Source: REEB95 sp035934235 (lineage in GTDB: Bacteria; Pseudomonadota; Alphaproteobacteria; ATCC43930; CGMCC-115725). From it: a DNA stretch of 23,457 bases. Positions 7,042 through 16,540 of this stretch are shown here, one piece after another (positions within the stretch are counted from its first letter, which is position 1; each line of letters opens with the position of its first letter). Made by a program: the position numbers and the translations under genes. The stretch covers positions 1-23,457 of the forward strand of contig DASYYB010000060.1 in assembly GCA_035934235.1 (NCBI GenBank). The letters are read 5' to 3'. A model generated the notes under the pieces. That model was not told the DNA's origin. It saw only the letters and a list, made by a program, of their open reading frames with translations, and ran no database searches.

Positions 7042-9345
7042 ATGGCCGATCAGTTGCGCGACGGGGCGCTCGAATATCATCGTCACCCGACGCCCGGCAA
7101 AATCGCCATCGTTGCGACCAAGCCGCTGTCGACGCAGCACGATCTGTCGCTGGCCTATTCTCCAGGCGTCGCCGCCGCGTGCATGGCCATTGCCGCCGAT
7201 CCGCAGGAAGCGTCGAGCCTGACCGCGCGCGCCAATCTGGTCGCCGTCATCACCAACGGCACGGCAGTTTTGGGCCTCGGCACGATCGGCCCGCTCGCCG
7301 CCAAGCCGGTGATGGAAGGCAAGGCGGTTCTATTCAAGAAATTCGCCGGCATCGACGTCTTCGACATCGAGATCAACGAGCGCGATCCGGACAAGCTCGT
7401 GGACGTGATCGCTGCGCTCGAGCCGACGTTCGGCGGCATCAATCTCGAGGACATCAAGGCGCCGGAGTGCTTCGTCATCGAGGAAAAGCTGCGCCAGCGG
7501 CTCAAGATTCCGGTCTTCCACGACGACCAGCACGGCACCGCGATCATCGTCGGCGCCGCCGTGCGCAACGGCCTCAAGCTCGTCGGCAAGTCGCTCGATC
7601 AGGTGAAGCTGGTCGCGTCGGGCGCCGGCGCAGCCGCGCTTGCCTGCCTCGATCTGCTGGTCGACATGGGCTTGCGGGTCGAGAACGTCGTCGTCACCGA
7701 CGTACACGGCGTCGTCTACAAAGGCCGCAAGGAGGAGATGGACCCGCGCAAGGCGCGCTACGCCAAGGATACCAAGGCGCGCAAGCTCGGCGACGTGATT
7801 GCCGACGCGGATATTTTCCTCGGACTGTCGGCGCCCAACGTGCTGAGTGCCGACATGGTCAAGACCATGGCGCCCAAGCCGCTGATCCTGGCGCTGGCTA
7901 ATCCGGTGCCCGAGATCCTGCCCGAGACGGCGCTGACGGTTCGGCCCGACGCGATCATCGCCACCGGCCGCACCGACTATCCGAACCAGGTCAACAACGT
8001 TCTATGCTTTCCGTTCATCTTCCGTGGTGCGCTCGATGTCGGCGCGACCGGAATCAACGAGGCGATGAAGCTGGCGGCCGTCAACGCACTGGCTGATCTG
8101 GCGCTGGCGGAGCCGTCGGACATCGTCACCGCCGCCTATGGCGAGACCATCCTGACCTTCGGCCGCGATTACATCATCCCGAAGCCGTTCGATCCGCGCC
8201 TCATCGTCGAGGTTGCGCCCGCCGTCGCCAAGGCGGCGATGGATTCAGGCGTGGCGACGCGGCCGATCACCGATTTCGCGGCCTATCGCGACCGCCTCAA
8301 CGATTTCGTCTTCCGCTCCGGCCTGCTGATGCGGCCGATTTTCGAGCATGCGCGCAAGGATCCGAAACGCGTCGTCTACGGCGAAGGCGAAGATGAGCGC
8401 GTTCTGCGCGCGGTGCAGCAGGTGGTTGACGACGGTCTCGCTCGGCCGATCATCATCGCCCGGCGCGACGTCGCGCAAAAGCGCATCGAACGTCTCAACC
8501 TGCGGATCAAGCTCGGTCAGGATGTCGAGCTGGTCGATCCGACCAGCGATCCGCGTTACAACGAATACTGGTCGCTCTATCACAAATTGATGGAGCGCAA
8601 CGGCGTCTCGCCGGACTTCGCCCGCTATCTGGTGCGGACGCGGACCTCGGTGATCGCGTCGCTCATGCTGCGTCGCGGCGAGGCCGACGCCATGATCTGC
8701 GGCGCGGTCGGTCCTTACGACCGTCATTTGCGCCATGTGCTCGACATCGTCGGGCTTGTGCCCGGCGCCTCGGCACCGGCCGCGTTGACTGGGCTGATCA
8801 CGCCCAAGGGCACGTTCTTCCTTTGCGATACCTACGTCGTCGACGATCCGACAGCCGAGCAGATCGCCGAGACGACGTTGCGCGCTGCCGAAGCGGTGCG
8901 CCATTTCGGCGTCGAGCCGAAAGTCGCGTTGTTGTCGCATTCGAACTTCGGCGGTTCGGATACGCCGGGCGCGCGCAAGATGCGCCAGGCGATGGAGCTG
9001 CTGCTCAAGCGTGCGCCTGATCTCGAGGTCGAGGGCGAGATGAACGGCGACGTCGCCATCGTCGAGGAAATCCGCCACCGCATTTTTCCGAACTCGCGCC
9101 TCAAGGGCATCGCCAATCTGCTGATCATGCCCAATCTCGATGCCGCCAATATCGCCTTCAACCTGCTCAAGGTGCTGGGCGACGGACTCAATATCGGACC
9201 CATCCTGCTGGGGGTCCGGAAGCCCGCGCATATCGTGACGCCCGCGGTGACGGTGCGCGGCTTGGTGAACATGACCGCGGTTGCGGTGTATGATGCGCAG
9301 GTCTCCGCGGGAGACCAGCATGAGCTTGGCTTTCAGCGTCTCTGA
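7042..9345 (+). CDS. maeB: NADP-dependent malic enzyme with C-terminal phosphotransacetylase-like domain
   Basis: A 767-residue MaeB-type malic enzyme: oxidative decarboxylation of malate to pyruvate with NADP reduction, in the cytoplasm. The malic N-domain has the catalytic Tyr39 (LAYSPGVAAAC), Lys94 (KPVMEGKAVLFKKFAG), the metal-binding NLEDIKAPECF (E136/D137) and FHDDQHGTAIIVGAA (D161/D162). The Rossmann motif SGAGAAALACLDLL starts at about 193. ALANPVPEILPE and ATGRTDYPNQVNNVLCFPF complete the domain by about 400. Residues about 425-755 are a Pta-like domain (VVYGEGEDERVLRAVQQVVD, AVGPYDRHLRHVLDIVG, LLSHSNFGGSD, GEMNGDVA, NLLIMPNLDAANIAFNLLK); in this family it is regarded as regulatory, not catalytic. 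ATG at 7042 follows GAGGAG by five bases and is preferred over GTG at 7036. Pyruvate supply from leucine or acetyl-CoA growth would fit the neighbourhood. Confidence 0.95.
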   Translation: MADQLRDGALEYHRHPTPGKIAIVATKPLSTQHDLSLAYSPGVAAACMAIAADPQEASSLTARANLVAVITNGTAVLGLGTIGPLAAKPVMEGKAVLFKKFAGIDVFDIEINERDPDKLVDVIAALEPTFGGINLEDIKAPECFVIEEKLRQRLKIPVFHDDQHGTAIIVGAAVRNGLKLVGKSLDQVKLVASGAGAAALACLDLLVDMGLRVENVVVTDVHGVVYKGRKEEMDPRKARYAKDTKARKLGDVIADADIFLGLSAPNVLSADMVKTMAPKPLILALANPVPEILPETALTVRPDAIIATGRTDYPNQVNNVLCFPFIFRGALDVGATGINEAMKLAAVNALADLALAEPSDIVTAAYGETILTFGRDYIIPKPFDPRLIVEVAPAVAKAAMDSGVATRPITDFAAYRDRLNDFVFRSGLLMRPIFEHARKDPKRVVYGEGEDERVLRAVQQVVDDGLARPIIIARRDVAQKRIERLNLRIKLGQDVELVDPTSDPRYNEYWSLYHKLMERNGVSPDFARYLVRTRTSVIASLMLRRGEADAMICGAVGPYDRHLRHVLDIVGLVPGASAPAALTGLITPKGTFFLCDTYVVDDPTAEQIAETTLRAAEAVRHFGVEPKVALLSHSNFGGSDTPGARKMRQAMELLLKRAPDLEVEGEMNGDVAIVEEIRHRIFPNSRLKGIANLLIMPNLDAANIAFNLLKVLGDGLNIGPILLGVRKPAHIVTPAVTVRGLVNMTAVAVYDAQVSAGDQHELGFQRL

Positions 9346-9721
9346 CGTCATTCCGGCGGCGCCGCAGGCGATCTACGACGCCTGGCTCGACAGTGAGGGC
9401 CATGCCGGCATGACCGGCGGCAAGCCAGCGACGTGCTCCGCCGCCGTTGGCGGCACGTTCACGGTCTGGAACGGCTACATCGTTGGCCGGAACTTGGCGC
9501 TCGAGCCGGGCAAGCACATCGTCCAGTCGTGGCGCACGAAGAAATTCACGGCCGCTGATCCGGATTCCGAGATTGAAGTTCTGTTCGAGCCGGTCGGCAG
9601 CGGTACGCGCGTGACCGTCAACCACCGCAATGTGCCCGATGGCCACACCAGCTACCGCGACGGCGGCTGGCAGCGCAGTTATTTCGAACCGATGAAGGCG
9701 TATTTCGCGGCCCGGTCCTAG
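9320..9721 (+). CDS. SRPBCC/AHSA1-domain protein
   Basis: A 133-residue START-like protein spanning essentially one SRPBCC/AHSA1 domain. Visible features are the N-terminal beta strand and helix (FSVSDVIPAAPQAIYDAWLD), the SEGHAGMTG segment, GGTFTVWNGYIVGRNLALEP, IVQSWRT, the acidic SEIEVLFEPVGSGTRVTVNH strand pair and the C-terminal helix ending WQRSYFEPMKAYFA. Such domains bind hydrophobic ligands or act on Hsp90 in eukaryotic Aha1; the bacterial role is unknown. ATG at 9320 has GGGAG upstream and lies inside the last 26 bases of maeB in another frame. The first conserved strand begins within the overlap, so the overlap appears genuine. It probably shares maeB's transcript. Confidence 0.82.
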   Translation: MSLAFSVSDVIPAAPQAIYDAWLDSEGHAGMTGGKPATCSAAVGGTFTVWNGYIVGRNLALEPGKHIVQSWRTKKFTAADPDSEIEVLFEPVGSGTRVTVNHRNVPDGHTSYRDGGWQRSYFEPMKAYFAARS

Positions 9722-9778
9722 GGTGCGCGATGCGGCCAGCCACGCTGGGGGAACGTGGCCGGCCGCTCGTCACGCACC
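9722..9778. terminator. Large bidirectional hairpin between convergent genes
   Basis: GCGGCCAGCCACG (9732-9744) pairs with CGTGGCCGGCCGC (9754-9766) over 13 positions with a single A/C mismatch and a nine-base loop. An outer stem GGTGCG (9722-9727) with CGCACC (9773-9778) closes the structure. It fills almost the entire gap between the stops of the SRPBCC gene and the Spy-like gene. There is no T-tract on either strand, so bidirectional termination or transcript-end protection is inferred from position. Confidence 0.6.
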
Positions 9779-9783
9779 GTCGC

Positions 9784-10266
9784 TCAGTCGAATTGGTGAT
9801 GATGGTGGAGATGTTCCGCCAGGATCTCGTCCGCCATCTTCTGCTGGTCGGGCGACAGGGTCTGGTAGAGCGGCCGGAATGCCGTGAGCATGCGCTCGGT
9901 GTTCTTCGCCATGGTGTCGGCGAAACGGCTGCGCGCTTCGAGCGCCTGGACCGCGGTTTGCGGCCCTTCGGGCTTTTGCGCCCGCGCGGCGTCGATCGCC
10001 TTGGCGTTGACGCGCATCGCCTCGGCCACGTTACTCCACTGCGCCTCCTGCTGCGGCGTGATCTTGAGCTCGGCCTTGAGGAAGGCGATGCGGCCGGCGA
10101 CGAACTGCTCGGCGCTGCGGTGATGCTCGTGCGCGGGCTGCGTCGCAGGCGCCGGCGTGGCCGGAGCCGGAGCGGCGGCTTGGGCGAAGGCTGGGGCGGC
10201 CGCAGTCAGGCCGCCCAGGCCGACAAGTAAGGCAAAAGCGGGGAGGGAAAGACGATGGGATGTCAC
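9784..10266 (-). CDS. Exported Spy/CpxP-like LTXXQ-type protein, His-rich
   Basis: A 160-residue predicted periplasmic protein. A signal peptide (VTSHRLSLPAFALLVGLGGL, cleavage near AFA-QA at 27-29) is followed by an Ala/Pro linker and a helical body with Spy/CpxP-family features: FLKAELKITPQQEAQW (62-77) and the LTXXQ-like LSPDQQKMADEIL (137-149). Histidines cluster at 46-49 (HEHH) and at the C-terminus (HLHHHH), suggesting metal binding. Spy-type proteins are ATP-independent periplasmic chaperones; that role is inferred. The GTG start at 10266 follows AAGGAG by nine bases and opens the signal peptide. The reading frame stays open far upstream to 11619, but that part is only the reverse strand of the dehydrogenase gene. 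Divergent from the leucine operon across 129 bases; convergent with maeB and the SRPBCC gene. Confidence 0.8.
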   Translation of the reverse strand: MTSHRLSLPAFALLVGLGGLTAAAPAFAQAAAPAPATPAPATQPAHEHHRSAEQFVAGRIAFLKAELKITPQQEAQWSNVAEAMRVNAKAIDAARAQKPEGPQTAVQALEARSRFADTMAKNTERMLTAFRPLYQTLSPDQQKMADEILAEHLHHHHQFD

Positions 10267-10348
10267 GGTGAATACTCCTTGGGGGAAGGTTGCCAGTCGT
10301 GACGTTGTACGGACACCGCCGGGCGCCCATCCCTGAGTGCGGGCGTCC

Positions 10349-10376
10349 TTGCAGCGATGTAATGCCCCGTTAAACT
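10349..10376 (+). promoter_or_regulatory. Weak candidate promoter of the leucine operon
   Basis: TTGCAG (10349-10354) and TAAACT (10371-10376) are separated by 16 bases, about 20 bases upstream of the dehydrogenase ATG. Each matches the sigma70 hexamers only partly, so this is a suggestion from position. The divergent region 10267-10395 otherwise shows no clear operator palindrome. Confidence 0.25.
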
Positions 10377-10395
10377 GCCATTCAGGGGAGGGGCC

Positions 10396-11564
<1,169 letters not shown>

Positions 11565-11568
<4 letters not shown>

Positions 11569-12167
11569 CCACGCGAGCCGAGAAAACACTCGCAGATGTC
11601 GGAAAGTGGCCCGCGCCAAAGATAGAAGCGCGATCTCACAAAATCATTCGTCACGCCTACGAACAAGTAGTCACGGCGTGTGCGCGCTTAGGATCATTTG
11701 CAACAGGTAAGCCGCCGCAGACGAACGGACCCATCGACGAACGGCAAGAGGCCTTAGCCGCCGACGATCTGGTAAGCTTTGCCATACACGCGAGGAGGTT
11801 GATCGACGCCAGTCAATGTAGGGGAATGCTACGTAGTGTAGAAATTCGCTCGTTCACGAAGTCGGCGCGCACGGTTCGTGTGCGAGACGTGATCAATAAA
11901 ATAATTCACCATGAAGATATCCAAATTGTACGAACAGTCCTGCGGGCTGGCCTCCTTGCCGGTAGATACAAGCTTGAGGACATACTCGATGTGTCGGACC
12001 AGAGTTTTTCCCCACTCATCGCAATAAAGTCTGAGCGGGGCGAGATGATGAACTTCGAACTTCGCGAGCTGATCGAAACTTTTCAGAAGAAAATTCTCGT
12101 ACCGATAATCGATTTTTGCGCAGAGCATGATCTCTATCTCGAAGATTTAACTTTTCTAGGTGGCTAG
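11565..12167 (+). CDS. Unrecognised AT-rich gene inside the leucine operon
   Basis: A 200-residue protein I do not recognise. No signal peptide, membrane segment, zinc cluster or nucleotide-binding motif is visible. The sequence looks soluble and mainly helical, with segments such as ADDLVSFAIHARRLIDASQ (about 65-85), RDVINKIIHHEDIQIVRTVL (about 106-125) and FELRELIETFQKKILVPIID. The arrangement is faintly reminiscent of HEPN-like helical proteins, but the RX4-6H motif is not cleanly present. Base composition is unlike the neighbours: hand counts for three 60-base lines give 53, 37 and 40 percent GC, against roughly 70 percent in the next gene. Codons such as ATA, TTA and AGA are used. The GTG start overlaps the dehydrogenase stop (GTGA), and the stop directly abuts the ATG of the carboxylase gene, whose AGGTGG ribosome site lies within this gene. 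It looks like a coding gene gained by transfer and fitted into the operon. Confidence 0.75.
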
Positions 12168-13769
12168 ATGGCCGTGTTCAAAACCGCACTCGATCCGCGT
12201 GCCGCCGATTTTCGCGCCAACGCCAAAGCGGCGCGCGCACTGGTCGCCGACCTCGGCAAGAAGCTCAAGGCCATCGGCGAGGGCGGCGGCAAGGACGCCC
12301 GTGACAAGCACCTGAAGCGCGGCAAGCTGCTGGCCCGCGAGCGCATCCGCCGCCTGCTCGATCCCGGCGCGCCGTTTCTCGAATTCTCGGCCTTTGCCGG
12401 TTACGGCCTCTATGGCGACGACGTTCCCGCCGGCGGCATCGTCACCGGCATTGGCCCCGTGATGGGCCGCGAGTGCGTCATCGTCGCCAACGACGCGACG
12501 GTCAAAGGCGGCACCTATTATCCGATCACGGTGAAGAAGCATCTGCGCGCCCAGGACATCGCGCGTGAAAACAGCCTGCCGTGCCTTTATCTGGTCGACA
12601 GCGGTGGCGCATTCCTGCCGGCGCAGGACGAGGTCTTTCCCGATCGCGACCATTTCGGCCGCATCTTCTACAACCAGGCGACGTTGTCGGCTGCCGGCGT
12701 GCCGCAGCTTGCGGCGGTGATGGGATCGTGCACCGCCGGCGGCGCCTATGTGCCGGCCATGGCCGACGAAAGCATCATCGTCAAGGGCACCGGCACCATC
12801 TTTCTCGGCGGACCGCCGCTGGTGAAGGCGGCAACCGGCGAGGCGGTCTCGGCCGAGGAGCTCGGCGGCGCCGATGTCCACGCCCGCGTTTCGGGCGTTG
12901 CCGATCAGATCGCCGCCGACGATGCCGAGGCGTTGGCGCTGTTGCGTCGCAGTGTCGACAACCTCAACCGGCCGAAGCGCAGCCAGCTCGAAACCACCGA
13001 ACCGCGCGAGCCGCTTTACGCGCCGGAAGAACTTTATGGCGTCGTGCCGGCCGATCCGCGCAAGCCCTATGACGTGCGCGAGCTGATTGCGCGGCTGGTC
13101 GACGGCAGCGAGCTCGACGAATTCAAGCCGCGTTACGGCGAGACGCTGGTGACCGGCTTCGCACGGCTCTGGGGCTATCCCGTCGGCATCGTGGCCAACA
13201 ACGGCATCCTGTTCTCCGAAAGCGCGCTCAAGGGCGCGCATTTCATCGAGCTGTGCGCGCAGCGCGGCATTCCGCTCGTCTTCCTCCAGAACATCACCGG
13301 CTTCATGGTCGGTAAAAAATACGAAGCCGGCGGCATCGCCAAGGACGGTGCCAAGATGGTCACTGCGGTTGCCTGCGCCAACGTGCCCAAATTCACGGTG
13401 ATCGTCGGCGGCAGCTTCGGCGCCGGCAATTACGCCATGTGCGGCCGGGCCTACGCGCCGCGCTTCCTGTGGACGTGGCCCAATGCGCGCATCTCGGTGA
13501 TGGGCGGCGAGCAGGCGGCCAACGTGCTGGCGACCGTGCGGCGCGATGGCGCGCGCGGCAAATCCTGGCCCAAGGCGCAGGAGAACCGCTTCAAGGCAGC
13601 GATCCGCAAGCAATACGAAACCCAAGGGCATCCTTATTACGCCAGCGCGCGGCTGTGGGACGACGGCATCATCGATCCGCGGGACACACGCCGCGTGCTG
13701 GCGATGTCGATCTCGGCCAGCCTCAACGCGCCCATCGAGCCGACCCGCTTTGGCGTCTTCCGGATGTGA
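12168..13769 (+). CDS. liuB: Methylcrotonyl-CoA carboxylase beta chain (carboxyltransferase)
   Basis: A 533-residue carboxyltransferase subunit that transfers CO2 from biotin to 3-methylcrotonyl-CoA, giving 3-methylglutaconyl-CoA. The MccB-specific segment SGGAFLPAQDEVFPDRDHFG (about 144-163) separates it from the PccB-type chain at the left edge. Other motifs are NDATVKGGTYYPITVKKHL, MGSCTAGGAYVPAMADE, FLGGPPLVKAATGE, LQNITGFMVGKKYEAGGIAK, GGSFGAGNYAMCGRAYAPRF and SVMGGEQAANVLATV. Length is normal. ATG directly follows the stop of the preceding gene; AGGTGG seven to twelve bases upstream serves as ribosome site. One base separates it from the hydratase gene. Partner of the alpha chain at 14555-16540. 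Confidence 0.96.
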   Translation: MAVFKTALDPRAADFRANAKAARALVADLGKKLKAIGEGGGKDARDKHLKRGKLLARERIRRLLDPGAPFLEFSAFAGYGLYGDDVPAGGIVTGIGPVMGRECVIVANDATVKGGTYYPITVKKHLRAQDIARENSLPCLYLVDSGGAFLPAQDEVFPDRDHFGRIFYNQATLSAAGVPQLAAVMGSCTAGGAYVPAMADESIIVKGTGTIFLGGPPLVKAATGEAVSAEELGGADVHARVSGVADQIAADDAEALALLRRSVDNLNRPKRSQLETTEPREPLYAPEELYGVVPADPRKPYDVRELIARLVDGSELDEFKPRYGETLVTGFARLWGYPVGIVANNGILFSESALKGAHFIELCAQRGIPLVFLQNITGFMVGKKYEAGGIAKDGAKMVTAVACANVPKFTVIVGGSFGAGNYAMCGRAYAPRFLWTWPNARISVMGGEQAANVLATVRRDGARGKSWPKAQENRFKAAIRKQYETQGHPYYASARLWDDGIIDPRDTRRVLAMSISASLNAPIEPTRFGVFRM

Positions 13770-13770
13770 C

Positions 13771-14553
13771 ATGGGCGCGGTGCTGGTTTCGCGGGACGTG
13801 CGCGGCGTCGCTACGGTCACGCTCAACCGGCCGGAGCGGCGCAACGCGTTCGACGACGCGCTGATCCGCGAGCTGGACCGATGCTTTATCGCGCTGGCGC
13901 GCGATCGTTCGGTGCGCATCGTGGTGCTGACCGGCGCCGGTTCGGCGTTTTCCGCCGGCGCCGATATCAACTGGATGCGTCGCGTTGCCCGCTACAGCAA
14001 ACGCGAGAACCGCGCTGACGCCATGGACCTCGCACGCCTGTTGCGCCGCCTCGATACGTTGCCGAAGCCAACGGTGGCGCGGATCAATGGCGCCGCTTAT
14101 GCCGGCGCGATCGGCCTGATCTGCGCCTGCGATGTCGCCGTCGCCGCAGCCGAGGCGACATTCGCGATCTCCGAAGTGCGGCTCGGCCTGCTGCCGGCGA
14201 CGATCGCGCCTTATGTGACGGCGGCGATCGGCGCGCGCCAGGCACGGCGGTTCAATCTGACTGGCGAAGTCTTCGGCGCGGACGAGGCGTTGCGCATCGG
14301 TCTGGTGCACAAAATCGCGCCGCTGGCGGAACTCGATGCCGCTGTCGGCGCAATCGTTGACGCGCTGCTGCACGGCGCGCCCACGGCTCAGGCGAAGGCC
14401 AAGCGCATGATCGCCGTCGTTGCCGGCAAGCCGACTACGCCAGCGGTGATGGCACGCACCGCCGACGCCATCGCCGAGGCACGCGCCGCGCCGGAAGGAC
14501 GCGAAGGCCTTGCCGCGTTTCTCGAAAAGCGCAAGCCGCGCTTCCGGACCTAG
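13771..14553 (+). CDS. liuC: Enoyl-CoA hydratase family protein, probable methylglutaconyl-CoA hydratase
   Basis: A 260-residue crotonase-fold enzyme. Its place between the two carboxylase genes and before HMG-CoA lyase points to hydration of 3-methylglutaconyl-CoA to HMG-CoA. The N-terminal LNRPERRNAFDDALI, the first oxyanion-hole segment GAGSAFSAGADINWM (about 52-66) and the second NGAAYAGAIGLICACDVAVA (about 108-127) are present. The catalytic Glu equivalent to rat Glu164 is in FAISEVRLGLLPATIAPYV. The other canonical Glu (rat Glu144, GGGCELA) is replaced by Gly, and the GGG run reads AGA. As I recall, other bacterial LiuC-type proteins also lack this Glu. ATG at 13771 is one base after the upstream stop; an in-frame reading to 13546 only overlaps liuB. 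Confidence 0.88.
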   Translation: MGAVLVSRDVRGVATVTLNRPERRNAFDDALIRELDRCFIALARDRSVRIVVLTGAGSAFSAGADINWMRRVARYSKRENRADAMDLARLLRRLDTLPKPTVARINGAAYAGAIGLICACDVAVAAAEATFAISEVRLGLLPATIAPYVTAAIGARQARRFNLTGEVFGADEALRIGLVHKIAPLAELDAAVGAIVDALLHGAPTAQAKAKRMIAVVAGKPTTPAVMARTADAIAEARAAPEGREGLAAFLEKRKPRFRT

Positions 14554-14554
14554 C

Positions 14555-16540
14555 GTGTTCAAGAAGCTCCTCATCGCCAACCGTGGCGAGATCGCGTGCC
14601 GCGTCATCCGAACAGCGCGGCGGCTCGGCATCAAGACGGTGGCGGCCTATTCTGCTGCCGACAGCCGCTCGCTGGCGGTCGCGCTCGCCGACGAGGCCTG
14701 TGAAATCGGCCCGGCGCCGGCGCGCGAAAGTTATCTCGATACCCAGGCGATCTTGCGGGCGGCGCGCCGCAGCGGCGCTGAAGCGATCCATCCCGGCTAC
14801 GGCTTCCTGTCGGAGAATGCGGCGTTCGCCGCTGCCTGTGCCAAAGCCGGCCGAATTTTCGTCGGGCCATCGGCGAAGGCGATCTACGCGATGGGCGACA
14901 AAGCGGCGGCCAAGGCGCTGGCCGAAAAAGCGGGCGTGCCGGTCGTGCCCGGCTATCGCGGCGACCGCCAGCACGCCGCGATCTTCGCCACCGAGGCCGC
15001 GCGCATCGGCTATCCGCTGCTGGTCAAGGCCGTGGCGGGCGGTGGCGGTCGCGGCACGCGCGTGGTCGAGCGGCCGAATGAGCTCGGCGCCGCGCTCGAA
15101 AGCGCCCGCCGCGAGGCGACCGCCGCGTTTGGCGACGGCCGGCTGATCCTGGAAAAATATCTGCGCGCGCCGCGCCACGTCGAAGTGCAGGTGTTCGGCG
15201 ACCGGTTCGGCAACCTGGTGCACCTTTACGCGCGCGATTGTTCTGCGCAGCGGCGCCATCAGAAGGTGATCGAAGAGGCGCCGCCGCCGGGCCTGCCGCC
15301 GACGCTCTTGCGTCAGCTTTATGAGGCCGCGCTCAAGGTCGCGCGCGCGGTCAAATACCAGAACGCCGGCACCGTCGAATTCATCGTCGAGCGCGGTAAA
15401 TTCTACTTCATCGAGATGAACACGCGACTTCAGGTCGAGCATGCCGTGACCGAGATGATCACCGGCATCGACCTGGTCGAATGGCAGTTGCGCGTCGCCG
15501 CCGGTGAAAAGCTGCCGCTGAAGCAAACGCGCATCCGCGCCCGGGGCCATGCCATCGAGGCGCGCCTTTATGCCGAAGACCCGGTGCGCGATTTCCTGCC
15601 GTCGACCGGGCGGCTGACGCGGCTCCATTTCCCGCTGCTCGACGCCGATTTGCGGATTGAAATCGGTCTGCGGCAGGGCGACTCGGTGACCGAGTTCTAC
15701 GATCCGATGCTGGCGAAGCTGGTCGCGTCCGGTTCGGATCGCCGAACGGCGCGCGAACAGCTGCGCGCGGCGCTGAGTCAGACCCGCGTTCTCGGCGTCA
15801 CCAGCAATCGTGATTTTCTTCTGCGGCTGCTCGCGCAACCGGCGTTCCGGCGCGGTGCCGTCGACACATCCTTCATCGGCCGCAATCTCGATCAGCTGGC
15901 GCCGCTGAATCCCGCGCCCGACATCGCGCTCGCCGCCGCCGTCTTATCGCGCGTCGTGACCAGGCAGCCGAAGCCCGGTGCGGACCGTTTTTCGCCGTGG
16001 CGGCTGCGCGACGGTTGGCAGGCCGGCGCCGAGCGCGCGCTCGATTTTGTGTTCGACGATCGTGGTGCGAAACGGCGTGTCCGTCTGCATTTCGCGCCGG
16101 ACGGGTTGAGTCTCGATTTCGGCCGCCGCCGGCTGTCGGCGTTGGCGTGGGTGCTCGGCGGCGGCGATCTCGCGGTCGAGTTGGACGGCCGACGGGCCGA
16201 GGCCAGCGTCGCCTGGGATGAACACGGCGTGCAGGTCGCGCTCGACGACGGCACGTGGCGGCTCGGCCTGGCCGACGAATCTGCGCGCCGGGCTGCTGCG
16301 GCAACCGCGTCCGGCCGCGTCGTCGCGCCGATGCCGGGCAAGATCGCCGCGGTGCATGTCGCCAAAGGCGCCCGCGTGACACGCGGTCAAATCCTGCTGG
16401 TGCTCGAAGCCATGAAGATGGAGCATGCGATCACCGCGCCGGGCGACGGCGTGGTCGCCGACATCCGTTATGCGGCCGGCGATCCGGTCGCCGAAGGCGC
16501 GGAGTTGCTGGTGCTCGGCGACGGGAAGGAGGCGCGGTGA
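14555..16540 (+). CDS. liuD: Methylcrotonyl-CoA carboxylase alpha chain (biotin carboxylase plus biotin carrier)
   Basis: A 661-residue biotin-containing subunit that carboxylates its own biotin with ATP and bicarbonate. The biotin carboxylase domain begins FKKLLIANRGEIACRVIRTA and has EAIHPGYGFLSENA (76-89), the Gly-rich loop KAVAGGGGRGTRVV (158-171), HVEVQVFGDRFGNLVHLYAR, CSAQRRHQKVIEEAPPPGL and EMNTRLQVEHAVTEMITG. The C-terminal biotinyl domain has VVAPMPGKIAAVHVAKG and LEAMKMEHA with biotin-accepting Lys621. Position beside liuB supports methylcrotonyl-CoA as substrate. The start is GTG at 14555, one base after the liuC stop, giving the standard family N-terminus; a longer reading to 14510 only overlaps liuC. 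The stop overlaps the next ATG by one base (TGATG). Confidence 0.95.
   Translation: MFKKLLIANRGEIACRVIRTARRLGIKTVAAYSAADSRSLAVALADEACEIGPAPARESYLDTQAILRAARRSGAEAIHPGYGFLSENAAFAAACAKAGRIFVGPSAKAIYAMGDKAAAKALAEKAGVPVVPGYRGDRQHAAIFATEAARIGYPLLVKAVAGGGGRGTRVVERPNELGAALESARREATAAFGDGRLILEKYLRAPRHVEVQVFGDRFGNLVHLYARDCSAQRRHQKVIEEAPPPGLPPTLLRQLYEAALKVARAVKYQNAGTVEFIVERGKFYFIEMNTRLQVEHAVTEMITGIDLVEWQLRVAAGEKLPLKQTRIRARGHAIEARLYAEDPVRDFLPSTGRLTRLHFPLLDADLRIEIGLRQGDSVTEFYDPMLAKLVASGSDRRTAREQLRAALSQTRVLGVTSNRDFLLRLLAQPAFRRGAVDTSFIGRNLDQLAPLNPAPDIALAAAVLSRVVTRQPKPGADRFSPWRLRDGWQAGAERALDFVFDDRGAKRRVRLHFAPDGLSLDFGRRRLSALAWVLGGGDLAVELDGRRAEASVAWDEHGVQVALDDGTWRLGLADESARRAAAATASGRVVAPMPGKIAAVHVAKGARVTRGQILLVLEAMKMEHAITAPGDGVVADIRYAAGDPVAEGAELLVLGDGKEAR

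Noticed and set aside
12156..13970. A 604-codon minus-strand open reading opposite liuB and liuC
   Set aside because: It shows low-complexity Arg/Ala/Asp/His content typical of antisense frames in high-GC DNA, and the plus strand has unmistakable carboxyltransferase motifs.
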